This document shows positions 44,546-55,667 of a stretch of 64,000 bases of DNA, in pieces. The translations under genes and the position numbers were made by a program. Numbering within the stretch: position 1 is the stretch's first letter; each line of letters starts with the position of its first letter. The stretch covers positions 682,001-746,000 of the forward strand of contig BLAL01000004.1 in NCBI GenBank assembly GCA_015698045.1. Direction: 5' to 3'. A model generated the notes under the pieces. The model saw only the letters and a program-made list of their open reading frames with translations. It ran no database searches and had not been told where the DNA came from. The DNA comes from Rhizophagus clarus (taxonomy: Eukaryota > Glomeromycota > Glomeromycetes > Glomerales > Glomeraceae).

Positions 44546-44993
44546 TAGATAAATATGAGGCGCCGTTCTGATCAAAAGTCCGGGATTAAACCCTGGATCA
44601 GATCCCGGATTTGATCCATATTTATCCCGGATCTGATCCCTTAAATATCACCAAAAATTACATCACATCCAATTATCAAATCCTGGATTTGATCAAATTT
44701 GGGATGAAATATAGATCAAATCAGGGATGAAATATTGGATGTGATGTAATTTTTGGTGATGTTTAAGGGATCAGATCCGGGATAAATATGGATCAAATCC
44801 GGGATGAAATATTGGATCAGATCCAGGGTGAATATGGATCAGATCCAGAGTGAATATGGATAAATCCAGGGTGAAATATGGATAAATCCGGGGTGAAATG
44901 GATAAATCCATATTTTATCCTGGATAAAATCCGGGATCTGATCCAGGGTTTAATCCCGGACTTTTGATCAGAACGGCGCTTCATAGATAAATA
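44546..44993. mobile_element. MITE, 428 bp, long inverted repeats, 10-bp target duplication
   Basis: TAGATAAATA flanks the element at 44546-44555 and 44984-44993. The element (44556-44983) begins TGAGGCGCCGTTCTGATCAA and its other end, inverted, reads TGAAGCGCCGTTCTGATCAA. The match runs about 55 bp with one difference, through AAAGTCCGGGATTAAACCCT and GGATCAGATCCCGGATT. The interior is made of GATCAGATCCGGGATAAATA-like words in both directions. A 9-10-bp duplication fits a Mutator-like origin, though the flank is an ATAGTAGAT microsatellite, so the exact length is uncertain. No coding capacity. Confidence 0.85.
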
Positions 44994-45039
44994 TAGTAGA
45001 TTTACACATATTATGTATGATATTCATAATTTTATCTTT

Positions 45040-47026
45040 ATAAATAATCAAATATTCTTTATAAAACCATGAGATCCTATAATTAAAAATAAATCATAAA
45101 TATTTCGAATACTTACATTTTGTAATTTAAATTCCTCCACTTCATTTTCTAAATTAAACAAATCTCCATTATCTTCATTATTAAAAGCTAAATATTTGAC
45201 TCTTTTTTCCTTCATAATGAATTCCCTTATATAATGTAAAATATAATCACTACCTTGTTGGTCTATTACCAATTTATTAATAATGATATTTTTAGAATCT
45301 TCTATGAATACTTTAAAATCACTTTCATTAATATTGAGTGATAAACTAGTTTAGAAGGAAGGATTTGTCCCAAATCTGCAATAATGCGTTTGAAATATAT
45401 TCAGAATTACCATAATAACCTTTCCATACATCGATTGAAAGATAATTAAGATTCTGTTTAGTATTTTTAATTAAATCCAATATTACAGTAGATGAAAAAA
45501 GTCTTAAGAATAATTTCTCCAGTCAATATCTAGCCGATAATTGACTTATACAGTAACTCATTAAAAATATATAAGTTTTATATGGAAACAGGTCTGAAAA
45601 ATATTTTTGTTTTAATACACAATGTGTGATTTCTTAATAAAAATTTGTGTTATAGTGTCTTTAAATTACATTAATCGAAAATTTCATGATTTTTTTTGTT
45701 TTTTAAATTTAACTTTAATTTTATCATTAATGTGCTATATAATTTTTAACAGTTACGCTTTATGATTCAACAAACAAAATAAAAAAAAAATTATTAAATT
45801 TGGCTGGATATTTACCATGAAACTGCTTTTTAAAATTGCTCAATTAGTCAAAATTAGCTAACTCATTTTTTTCCGATGATGTTTTGGGTGACTTATATTT
45901 CAATAGACAGGTAGCATGTAGTCTGTTGCTAATACAGTATACTTTTGATATCTAATTTTTCACATCATAAGGGTATATCCGCAAATTTTTTTACTCGTTG
46001 CACAATAAATGGAAATGTTTATCCAAAGAATTTTTTCGTGCACTGTAAATCAATGTAAAGACTTCCATATTCATAAAAATCAAGAAATATAATATTCTTA
46101 CAATATTCTATAATTAATTTTAATAATTGATCTTTTGTTAATGGGAAAAAATTACCTATTAAATCATCACACACAAAATTCTCTAAATAATCACCAGATT
46201 TTTGTAATAATAACTGTAATGACTCATCAGTTTGTGATGGTTTATTTATAAATATTGATTTAAGTTTAAATGGTTTATTTAAATTAACAACTTGTGAGTA
46301 AAACCAGAACTTAAAAAGCAGTAAATTATATGAACAGATTCCAGAGCATTTAAATGTTCAAATACCTTGCCTAGGTAGATTACTTTTTAAGTCTAATGTA
46401 ATAGAATGTAATCGTAATTAAAGTATTTGAACAATTGAAATCTTTTGATAACAATGATTTGTATAAGGGTAAATTATTTAAAATTGTTTTGAGGTTACAA
46501 TGCAAATTAATTATTTGTAATAAATGATTTTTAATTAACATATTTTCTTCATCATTGATAGTATAAAGTTTTAAATTTCTAATATTGTGAAGGAAAATTT
46601 CATTCTTTAAAATTAATTCAAAAAAATGTTCAAAATAAGTACTATAATAATCACCTAAAAACTCAATTTCAAGAATATGTAAATTTACTTCATTTTCATT
46701 GAATATTCTAAACAGCGATGTATAAATTAATGTTCTGAAATTAGTGAAAAGTTTTATTTGAAAGAGATAAATCATCATTAATTTTATATTCATTTAATTT
46801 TGTTTTTAAATCATCATTTAAATCATGTAGGTAAAATATCAATAAATTTATAATTTCTTGTGGAAATTGAAAATGGATCTTCCCATAATAATGGAATCGT
46901 TAAACGACACCATAATCTGTTAACTAAAACGCATGAAAGTAAATTTGAAAAATCACTCTAAAAATATTTTATAACTTCATATGTTAATTCAGGTAAATCT
47001 CCAAAATATATTTTTGAACATGACAT
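45040..47026 (-). pseudogene. F-box gene, frameshifted and split by an insertion
   Basis: From ATG 47026 (ATGTCATGTTC context as at 14585) the minus strand follows the family through SKIYFGDLPELTYEVIKYF, a shift in the F-box, then an open piece 46380-46793 (LIYTSLFRIFNENEVNLHIL, FELILKNEIFLHNIRNLKLY) and more shifts to about 46070. Unrelated DNA occupies about 45500-46060. The C-terminal part resumes and its last 75 codons are open (45272 to 45048: YILHYIREFIMKEKRVKYLA, NEVEEFKLQNVSIRNIYDLF). Confidence 0.85.
45500..46060. mobile_element. unidentified ~560-bp insertion in an F-box pseudogene
   Basis: Alignment with the intact gene at 48506-50080 breaks after GATGAAAAAAGTCTT and resumes at TAAAGACTTCCATATT. 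These words could be an imperfect target duplication (AAAAGTCTT versus TAAAGACTT). I found no terminal inverted repeat, tail or coding motif that names the element. Confidence 0.4.
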
Positions 47027-47102
47027 ATTGTAAGGGAGTACAATATTAGTGTATCACCCAGGGTCGACTTATATTAAGTTTCGGAATGGTGATTTCCGAG
47101 TT

Positions 47103-47158
47103 CCGATATTGTCGTACAATTAATGTCAAATCGACTTTTGTCGCACAACTAATGTCAA
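47103..47158 (-). promoter_or_regulatory. F-box family upstream element, two tandem copies
   Basis: The minus strand reads TTGACATTAGTTGTGCGACA, then AAAGTCGATT, then TGACATTAATTGTACGACAA and TATCGG. The motif is doubled with a 30-bp spacing, 77-130 bp before ATG 47026. Confidence 0.55.
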
Positions 47159-47159
47159 T

Positions 47160-48505
47160 CGATTTTGTGTAATGTGTCATTAACGTCGGTTTATGATAAT
47201 ATCTATGTGAAACAATGTTTTGTTGAATTCTACCGCACATTCTTTTTTTCAATGAAAAATGCAGGAAGTAAACATTTTTCCGAAACTTTTAATACATTTT
47301 ACTATTAAATATCGATTCAATTTTTTAATATAAATGTTGGTAAAGAAATTAATTGGATGCAATGTCAACTTTATCTAGATACAATAGATTACTTTAAGTA
47401 TGTACGGCAAGGCATTTTCTGAATTAAAATTATATTATTTAATTGAAAATAACAGATAATGGAGAAGAGAGTGTGTGATCCTTTCTAGGTTAAGGTTAGG
47501 TCAGAATTTATTGATTTATAAAATCAGGCAAAAGTCCCATGTTGAACCCTCGGAAATTAAAATTGACCTATAGAAACATGTGGCTTTTTCTTTAAAAAAT
47601 GTCAAATAATGACGCGTATTTATACTGGGAAAATTGGTTAGGTATTGGAAAAATTGATTAGACACAAGATTTGGGGTACAAAAAATTTTTGGGGGTTTTT
47701 TTTGACCATTCGCTAAATACTATTTTGAAATGACGGACAGGACAAATTTTGGTCCATAAATCCGCCATAATGTTAAAAAATAAAAATCTTATTTGTTAAA
47801 ACGTTATAACATGATACTAATTAATAGGTTAGTTTATAAATCTTTCATCAATTGAAGATGTTAAATTGCATATTATTATTCAAGATTTCAATTTCAAAAT
47901 GTCAAAATTTTCATATTTTGATAATTTCTAATATCAATATTCTAGTTCTTTACTGATGCTTCAAAAAATTAAAGCACAAAAAAATATACTAAAAGTATTG
48001 TCGAAAATAATGTATTATGACAACGTAGTCAAAATATTATATGAAAAGTAATAATGCAACAATATCATTATGATATTAAAAATTAAGTAATGATCTGATC
48101 TCATTTTGAAGTTTATGCAGAGTGCAGAGATGACCTTAAAAGTTTGTTAGTATTTTACTTTTAACCTTTGTGATTTTATTGAACTACATTTAGAATACAA
48201 ATCAGGGGAAATAGATAATTAATGTTGTATCTTGTCATTGTTTCGCTGATCAATGATACAAATCCAACCATACCTGCGTTTATAGAGTAAATTTAAAAAA
48301 ACTTTAAGGTCCGGTCTTAAAAATAATCATTAACCCTAGTTGTTTATATATTTCATTTTGTGGTTCAAATTTCTAAGTCGATTCAAATTTTATGAAAAAA
48401 AAGTCAATATTTAAACAATTGCTTTTAGAATAAATAAGTTTATAAAGTAATTTTATTTATTTAATTATAATAATTTACATAGTTATAGTACGTGATATTT
48501 ATTTT
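47160..48505. other. no gene seen
   Basis: AT-rich spacer; G-rich short stretch near 47670-47700 (TTGGGGGTTTTTTTTGACC). No frame supported. Confidence 0.4.
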
Positions 48506-50080
48506 TTAAATAATCAATTTTTTTATTGTATCATGTTTACGAATATCTAAGTATAAATCAAAATAACTTTGAACTTTAATATTATGTAACTTAAATTCCT
48601 TAACTTCATGTGCAAAATGAGACAACCCACTACTAAATATATTATTCCAAATGGCCAGATAATTGACTCTTTTCTCTTTCATAATCAATTTCTTTATACA
48701 ATGTAAAATATCATCTTCACCTTTTTGCATTATTAGTAATTTATTAATAAAAGTATTTTTAGAATTTTCCAAGAATACACTAAAATTACTATTTTTAATT
48801 CTCAGAGCCAAATTTAAGTATTCTAATTTAGAAGGAAGGATTTGTCCTAAATTTTGTAATATAATTGAACTACGTTCAATATCTAAATTAGTACCTTCTT
48901 GAAGTGTATAGATCGAAACATAATTGAGATATTGTTTATTATTCTCAATTAAATTGAATATTGGATAAATAATTTGCTTTCCATATATGTGACAATCAAG
49001 AAATTTGATATTCTTACAATATTTCATAAATAGATCTATCAAAAGTAATAAAGATGAATTATCAAAAGAATGAAATCCGCAATTTTCCAAGTAATCACCA
49101 GATTTTTGTAATAATAATGCTAGTAATTCAATATTTGGTATCCGACTTATAAATAAAGATTTCAATTTAATTGGTTTATTAGATGAATTAATAATTTGAA
49201 TAATATTATTATCATTTGAACAATCAATAATATGAAGAGATTCCAAGACATTTAATTGATCAAATATATTATTAGTCAAAAAATTAAAATCGACATGAAA
49301 GAATATAATTGTATTTAAGGTATTTGAACAATTATAATCATTTGATAATAATAATGATTGATATAATGGTAAGGTATTATAACTTAAGTAAATTTTTTTA
49401 AGATTCTGATGTGAATTAATTATTTGTGATATATGATCTTGAATTAGCATATTTTTATTATCACTTAAAGTATGAAGGTTTAAATTTAAAATATTTTTAA
49501 TGAAATTTGTATCTTGTAAAATTACTTTAAAAACTTGTTCATAATATTTGTTATGAATAGCAATTGAGGTATCAATTTCAAGGATTAGGGTATGTAAATT
49601 TACTTCATTTTCAATAAATATTTTAATTAGTGATGCACTAACCAATATTTTAAATTCAAGTGTTGAATTTAAACTTAAATCTCGTAAAAAAAATTTAAGC
49701 TCTGGGTTAAAAGCTTTAATATTATCTTTAAACCAATTATGTAAAGAAATAATAAACTCGTGTAGATTCAAATATTTTAAAAAACTAGGATAATTGAACA
49801 ATTTATTCCAGCAAGGTAATATATTACTAATAAAAATTTTATATTTATTTAATTTTGTTTTCAAATCATCATTTAAATTATGTAGATAAATATCAATAAA
49901 TTTATAATTTCTTATGGAAATTGAAAATGGATCTTCCCATAATAATGGAATCGCCAAACGACACCAAAATCTGTTTACTAAAACACATGAATATAAGGTT
50001 GAAAAATCATTATGTAAAAATTTTAAAATATCATATGTTAATTCAGGCAAATCACCTGAAAATATTTTTGAGCATGTCAT
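48506..50080 (-). CDS. F-box protein with leucine-rich C-terminal part
   Basis: Intact frame. I place the start at ATG 50080 (524 aa), not the in-frame TTG at 50119: MTCSKIFSGDLPELTYDILK matches the other members and ATG 50080 has their TTACAATG context. The F-box-type segment is followed by LVNRFWCRLAIPLLWEDPF, with Phe instead of Leu before Trp and Asp instead of Asn before Pro-Phe. The rest is leucine-rich: LYQSLLLSNDYNCSNTLNTI, FDQLNVLESLHIIDC, LLLQKSGDYLENC, LIMKEKRVNYLAI. It belongs to the MTCSK / ILKxL subgroup together with the genes at 20429 and 57302. Role as for other family members; no target can be named. Confidence 0.9.
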   Translation of the reverse strand: MTCSKIFSGDLPELTYDILKFLHNDFSTLYSCVLVNRFWCRLAIPLLWEDPFSISIRNYKFIDIYLHNLNDDLKTKLNKYKIFISNILPCWNKLFNYPSFLKYLNLHEFIISLHNWFKDNIKAFNPELKFFLRDLSLNSTLEFKILVSASLIKIFIENEVNLHTLILEIDTSIAIHNKYYEQVFKVILQDTNFIKNILNLNLHTLSDNKNMLIQDHISQIINSHQNLKKIYLSYNTLPLYQSLLLSNDYNCSNTLNTIIFFHVDFNFLTNNIFDQLNVLESLHIIDCSNDNNIIQIINSSNKPIKLKSLFISRIPNIELLALLLQKSGDYLENCGFHSFDNSSLLLLIDLFMKYCKNIKFLDCHIYGKQIIYPIFNLIENNKQYLNYVSIYTLQEGTNLDIERSSIILQNLGQILPSKLEYLNLALRIKNSNFSVFLENSKNTFINKLLIMQKGEDDILHCIKKLIMKEKRVNYLAIWNNIFSSGLSHFAHEVKEFKLHNIKVQSYFDLYLDIRKHDTIKKLII

Positions 50081-50142
50081 TGTAATTGAAAGTATCAAAA
50101 TATATTTTGAACCAAACAAATTATATAATTATAGGAATGATG

Positions 50143-50174
50143 ATCCCGATATTTGTTGCACAAATCACGCCAAT
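50143..50174 (-). promoter_or_regulatory. F-box family upstream element
   Basis: The minus strand reads ATTGGCGTGATTTGTGCAAC then AAATATCGGGAT, 63 bp before ATG 50080. This 32-bp stretch is identical to the one upstream of the gene at 55668-57302. Confidence 0.7.
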
Positions 50175-52488
50175 TAATTGTGTGTAACAGGAAACTAATT
50201 ATAGAAATTATACTAGATGATCGACATAGTTTATATCATTCGTTCAAATGTATGAGGACCTTTAACCTAGTCCCCATTTTTTGGTTCAAAATAACTATCA
50301 CCCACACCATTTCTGCATAACATTATCTTAGAAAATATTCGTGTGTTAAAAAAATTTGTTTATTTAAAAATGATTAAAGGTATCCAAAAGTTCTCTATAT
50401 TTATGTACTTTTGAATATTTGTATTTTCAAGGTTTTAATTACGATTTCTTGTTAAAATAAAATCTTTAACCATTTTATTAAATATACAAAAATTATTTCT
50501 TTAATAATTATTGGATGTTATTTAATGTTATACTACAATAACCGAAATGACCGCCTTTTAATGTTATTAATTATTACAAAAATATAAATCTATAACTAAT
50601 TAAGCTATACTCATAATATTTCACATAAAAATAATAACTTGATTAGGTTTTTGTTTATTTTCTTTGGTTAAAAATAAAAAACAAACGCGTCTTAATATTA
50701 TTCAAAACACCCAAACTTCAAGCTAGTCAAATAAAAGTTAACACATAAATATTTTCATAACTCTATAGACAACTTTCCCTTTATGTTTTCGCCTGCTTAG
50801 TCTGGCTAAAGTGCTGAAATTACATAGTGAAAACTTTACAGTCTAAAAAAATTGCATTTGTTACAAAATATCTGCAACTTTATGGCAGTACTTATTCTAC
50901 ACCTGAAGTTCTAAATTACAGTTGAAATACTTTGCTATATTACTTAACAGTTAATAAAAAAAATATATTTTTTAAAAAAAATATAAAAGGAGAGAGAAAA
51001 TAAAGGAGAGAAGAAACTTTTCCCAAATATGTATTCCTACTAGATCACATTGTTTATTTTAACACCACAACAATTAACTACTACCTGGACCGTGACACCG
51101 CGTCAATGACAAGTTTATTAAATATAAAATTTATTAACAATAAGTAATCATGAATAATAACTTAGAAACATAATTTAGAACTAATGTGATCGGAAGAGTA
51201 TTATTCCTACTTACATGAATAGGAAGAATTATATCCTCAACTGGTGCAACACAATATACTAGGCAAAACAGTGTAATCTTCTGCATTACTTGGACAGTTT
51301 CGAGAGCCTGATCTTTTGCGAGGATTTTTATTCAATTTTGTAGGTTGTATTAAGTGCACACAACAATTGTAAAGACTAATAAATCTATTCCATATTAGTA
51401 CGTGACTAACACTAATTATTGTCCTAATAAGCAAGATCCTTAAGGTAATGGAAGGAAACGTATTTTACGATTTCGTTCAAATCCGAAGAATCTATTGCTT
51501 CTAGTAATTAGTTCCGTCGTATTCTCTTGCCATCCTACATAAATGTTCCTATTATCGATAACATGTGGACAAATACTAGTATAGTTGACAGAAGAATCCC
51601 ATAATAGATTAACCATATGATTAAATTCGTTCATACTGCACAAGCGTGCTATTAAATAGCCACATAGGAATTTTTTCTATATTGAAAATAAGAGTCAAGC
51701 GTTAGTTAACATTATTCGAAACAATAGAAAATCTATTGGTATATTAAAAATGATGGAAAAATTTTCTTGCTTACGAAGAAATAGCCCACAAATATAGAAG
51801 TTAGTTTTCTTTGTGAATAGTTAGTTTCCCGAAACTTCTTCATTTGGATCCAAGAATATTTGTGTAAAAACGTGTATTTACTATATATTCTTTTTATGCT
51901 TTATTGCGCAGTATATTACGTCAAGGTATCAATTCTCTGGTATATAAATGTACAATTACGAAAAACTGCTAGAAAATTTAATCCTTTGTAAAATGTGGAA
52001 CACGATTTAAAATTGACACTAGTACATAATTCACACTATTTACAATAATCCTTGGCAATAAACATTGTCAAAACATTAGAGAAATCATTTTTTCTTGACA
52101 CAGAAACTATATTTTCATCTTATTTTTAAAAAATATGTTCGATAGCTTCTGGTTTAGATGGAACAGACTTATTTAGAATAAAGTTAACGTTGGATTAAGG
52201 ATTAGGCGCTAAATGAAGATTTTATTTGTTAAAATTGTAGAATGTATGTTGACCAATCAAAACAATGATGTAAATTAGTGAAATCGTTAAAATAGTATCG
52301 CAAAATCTGTTGACCAATCCGAACATGTGATCAAAATCAGAATTGAGTTGGCTGATCACTGTTCGCAAAATTTCCGACAATAACCAATTAACACGTTTAT
52401 TTTTGCTTATTTTAAATTGCGATCAAAATGATTCTACATTTTTGTAGAACTCAAAAATCGGATTACTGAACGGGTTACACAATTTTGT
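50175..52488. other. no gene supported
   Basis: AT-rich DNA. Two adjacent minus-strand frames at 51237-51434 and 51440-51643 (…ICPHVIDNRNIYVGWQENTT… and …LIQPTKLNKNPRKRSGSRNC…) look somewhat protein-like and could be a decayed gene, but I recognise no domain. Confidence 0.35.
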
Positions 52489-54885
52489 CAGCCAATTAGG
52501 GATGGAAAATTAACGGTTAATTATAATTTGGTTATTTAACTGGGTTAATTAACCGTTATTTAACAGTTAATTAACGGTTAATTAAACTTTTATAATTTTG
52601 CCCAAAAACTACTGAATTATGTTAATTCGGGCTAAATTAATATTTTATTATTTATAAGATTTTTATTTATAATGTATGTAACGCTTAAAATTTTAAATTT
52701 TATTATCAAAAAATCAAAACATTTTATTCGTCAGCTACTATATCTGTAATATTTAATTCCAACCCAATAAATCTATCATCATCTGAATCATTATCATTAT
52801 CAACATGATCATTACTATTATTACCAATATCATTACCATTATCGTTATTATCAATTTTTCGCTGATCATGTATAAATTTATTTTTTTTAAGTTTCAAACC
52901 CCTTTTGTGCATCCAAAGATTTCCATAAATAAAAACCAATTTTTTTACACGATCATTTTGTAATCGATTACGGATTTTATTATGAATAAATCCGAAGGTT
53001 GAAAAATTTCTTTCAGCAGCTGCAGATGATGTCGGAATTGAAAGAATTTTGATAGCTAACTGCTGAAGCTCACTTTTTGGCCAAGATTGCCACCATATGG
53101 ATGGACTAAGAACGGTTGATGATAACCAAATTGTTTCGTTATCATATGGTGAATTTTTTTGACGAAACACTACTAATTCTGCAAACAATTTTACGGATTC
53201 CTCCTGACCAAATCTTCTATTTGTGAATTCTGTAAACTCAGCATACCCAATTGCCTCTATATCCGCATCTTCACTTTCTTCTAAAAAACGTGGATCTAAC
53301 ATATAAGCAGCCATCATAACAGGATGGTATGAATACTCCCATCGTTTATGAATAAGCTGTTGAATATATTCAGAAAATTCACAAGAAAGTTCGCTAATTT
53401 TGTTTATTAATTTATTAAAATGGGAATAAACAGTTAAAAGGGTAGATGTGTCAGAGTAAAACAATTTTAAAATTACTACCATTGGCTCTAAAATTTTTGT
53501 TATTAAATCTGCCATTTCCCAAAATTCTTCCGATAATACATTATTTCTCACTTCTCTATTTATTTTTTGGCGAATTTCGGGATCCATTAGCACTTGTTCA
53601 AGAGCAATTTTTGATTTTAGAAGTGACTGAAAACAGCTAAGATGCGTACCCCATCGTGTGAGTGTTGGTAAAACTAATGCAATCTCCTTATTATAATTTT
53701 CAATCTGAATACGTTTTAGTTTTGCCGCTGCTTGTATATGAGATTTAAAATAATTTACTATCATCTTGCCATTATTGACTATATCTTTAATTTCATCAAT
53801 TTTCAAAATATCCCCAATTAATAGATTAATAATATGAGAGTTACATCCAAGACAAACAATATGAGAATATTTTTCTTCAATCCGTTTCCATGCTGCTTTC
53901 ATTACACTAGCTGTATCTGTAATGACAGAGGAAAATTTATGAGTACCAATAATTTCCATTTGTTGAATTATTTGGTTTGCAATCCACTCTCCTGTGTGAG
54001 ATTCTTCGCCTGAAAATATAACATCAAAAAAAATTGGTTTAGGAGTACAAACTATAAAATTTTGTACCGAATCTCGATTAATATTAGACCAACCGTCAGA
54101 AACCATGCAAAGTGATTTTGCTTTAGAAATTTGTTCATCTGCTTGTGCTTTTACTTCATCATAAACATCATCTAACAAGTCATCAGCTAGTTTCTTTCTA
54201 TTTGGCAACTTGAAAGCTGGTCGAAGGTGTTGAAAAAATTGAATAACAAGTGGATTATCAACAAAGGAGAATGGAACTCCAGCTGAATACAATGCTTGTG
54301 CTAATTGAAATTCAAGATCTTCTTGTTCTTCTTCTCTCATACGATCAACAAAACTTTCAATTTTTTGGGTTTTAATTCGTTTTACAGGTCTATTTGGTGT
54401 ATCTGTAAGAATGGAATTTAATGCAATATTTGGGTGAAATTGTGTAGTTTCGGGTATAGAATTTTGTGAACCTACATTTTGTTTAGACTTTGCATTATCT
54501 GGTGCTCCAGGGCATTCTTTATCAAGGTGTATTTGCATTCGTGAAGGAACAGCCCGGTCAAAAATTTTGGTACAGTAATTACATTGTACAGGAGGATGTG
54601 AATTATTTCTATTATTTTCCACTTGGTTTTGTGTAATAACTGTCCAGTGTTTCCAGACAGGACCTCTTTTTTTGGTCATTGTTAAAATTAAAAAAAAAAA
54701 AAGATGAAAAAAAATTGATAATCAAAAAAAAAGAATTTGATCACGTGATGAAAATTTTGCTTCTCTGATTGGTCAATTTATAATTAACCAAATTAACCGT
54801 TAATTAACCAATCTTAGCTAATTATAATTAACCAAATTAACCGTTAATTAACCATGGTTAATTAACTTCCATCCCTACAGCCAAT
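52489..54885 (-). mobile_element. structurally complete hAT transposon with 8-bp target-site duplications
   Basis: CAGCCAAT occurs at 52489-52496 and 54878-54885. The 2381-bp element between them (52497-54877) has inverted ends TAGGGATGGAA (left) and the same word inverted at right. Both sub-terminal zones contain repeated GGTTAATTAACCGTTAATTA-type words in both orientations. It carries one uninterrupted transposase on the minus strand, with 198 bp before it and 227 bp after it. Perfect duplications, intact ends and an intact ORF point to a recent insertion that may still be able to move. The terminal word is the same as in the decayed element at 10072-12574, so both belong to one broad hAT group. 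Confidence 0.93.
52724..54679 (-). CDS. hAT transposase, uninterrupted
   Basis: 651 aa in one frame. The N-terminal BED-type zinc finger has C33, C36, H51 and C56 (VQCNYCTKIF…RMQIHLDKEC). The RNase-H-like core shows LCMVSDGWSN (first Asp, about 197), SSVITDTASVMKAAW (second Asp), LGCNSHIINLLIGD and LTRWGTHLSCF. The C-terminal hAT dimerisation region reads WWQSWPKSELQQLAIKILSI then PTSSAAAERNFSTFGFIHNK and IRNRL. The tail is acidic and Asn-rich (DNDSDDDRF). The enzyme cuts and rejoins the element ends in the nucleus. Length is normal for the group. ATG 54679 opens MTKKRGPVWKHW, the usual start of BED finger proteins. Confidence 0.93.
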   Translation of the reverse strand: MTKKRGPVWKHWTVITQNQVENNRNNSHPPVQCNYCTKIFDRAVPSRMQIHLDKECPGAPDNAKSKQNVGSQNSIPETTQFHPNIALNSILTDTPNRPVKRIKTQKIESFVDRMREEEQEDLEFQLAQALYSAGVPFSFVDNPLVIQFFQHLRPAFKLPNRKKLADDLLDDVYDEVKAQADEQISKAKSLCMVSDGWSNINRDSVQNFIVCTPKPIFFDVIFSGEESHTGEWIANQIIQQMEIIGTHKFSSVITDTASVMKAAWKRIEEKYSHIVCLGCNSHIINLLIGDILKIDEIKDIVNNGKMIVNYFKSHIQAAAKLKRIQIENYNKEIALVLPTLTRWGTHLSCFQSLLKSKIALEQVLMDPEIRQKINREVRNNVLSEEFWEMADLITKILEPMVVILKLFYSDTSTLLTVYSHFNKLINKISELSCEFSEYIQQLIHKRWEYSYHPVMMAAYMLDPRFLEESEDADIEAIGYAEFTEFTNRRFGQEESVKLFAELVVFRQKNSPYDNETIWLSSTVLSPSIWWQSWPKSELQQLAIKILSIPTSSAAAERNFSTFGFIHNKIRNRLQNDRVKKLVFIYGNLWMHKRGLKLKKNKFIHDQRKIDNNDNGNDIGNNSNDHVDNDNDSDDDRFIGLELNITDIVADE

Positions 54886-55667
54886 CTGTATCAACTCATA
54901 ACCCGATCAAAAATTCGCGCGATCAGAATTGAACAGGCCTAGTAACGCAATGATCAACTGACAAAAATTATAATTGGCCAGAGTTATAATATCGATCTAA
55001 ATTTAAATTTTACAATTTCCCAAAAGTCATAATATAACACTTTGATTTTTACCTTCCATTACTCTTCCATTAAACGAATTAACAATTTAATACAATTTTT
55101 CAAAAATTATCTAAAATGTAACTATATAACAAAGTTACTTAAGTAATAATTAATCTTGTTAGAAATAGAAAATCAGGAGTAAAGGTATAAATGAGGGGAC
55201 CAGAGAAGTTGATCTTCTAACTTTTAGTAACTGAATATTTTATGGATGTAATCGTTACATCAATTGGTAGTGATGTAGTGATGGATATATTGATTCTAGT
55301 ACATTAGATCATGCTTTCCATGGAATTACCATTGCTAAAATGTTTAGATATTTGTTATTTTCTTACCTTCATCCTCCTTTTTCTTCTTTCCATTTCCTTT
55401 TTAATATTTTTTTTATAAACCTGTTACTCGGTTTTATTTTTCTTACAAAACATTTAGTACTAGTTACGAATATAACATAACAAAAAATTAGACACATATT
55501 TAATAAGCAAGTATAATATGAAATTACTTCATCACTAAATTTAGAATATATAATTTATACTAGAAGTTGTAAACAATAAAATCTTCACTTGTTTATTATT
55601 GAGAAAGTAAATTTATTAAACAACTGAACATTTTTATAAAGTAATCTGATATATTTTTACTAGATAA
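54886..55667. other. no gene seen
   Basis: AT-rich spacer between the hAT element and the F-box gene stop at 55668. Confidence 0.45.
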
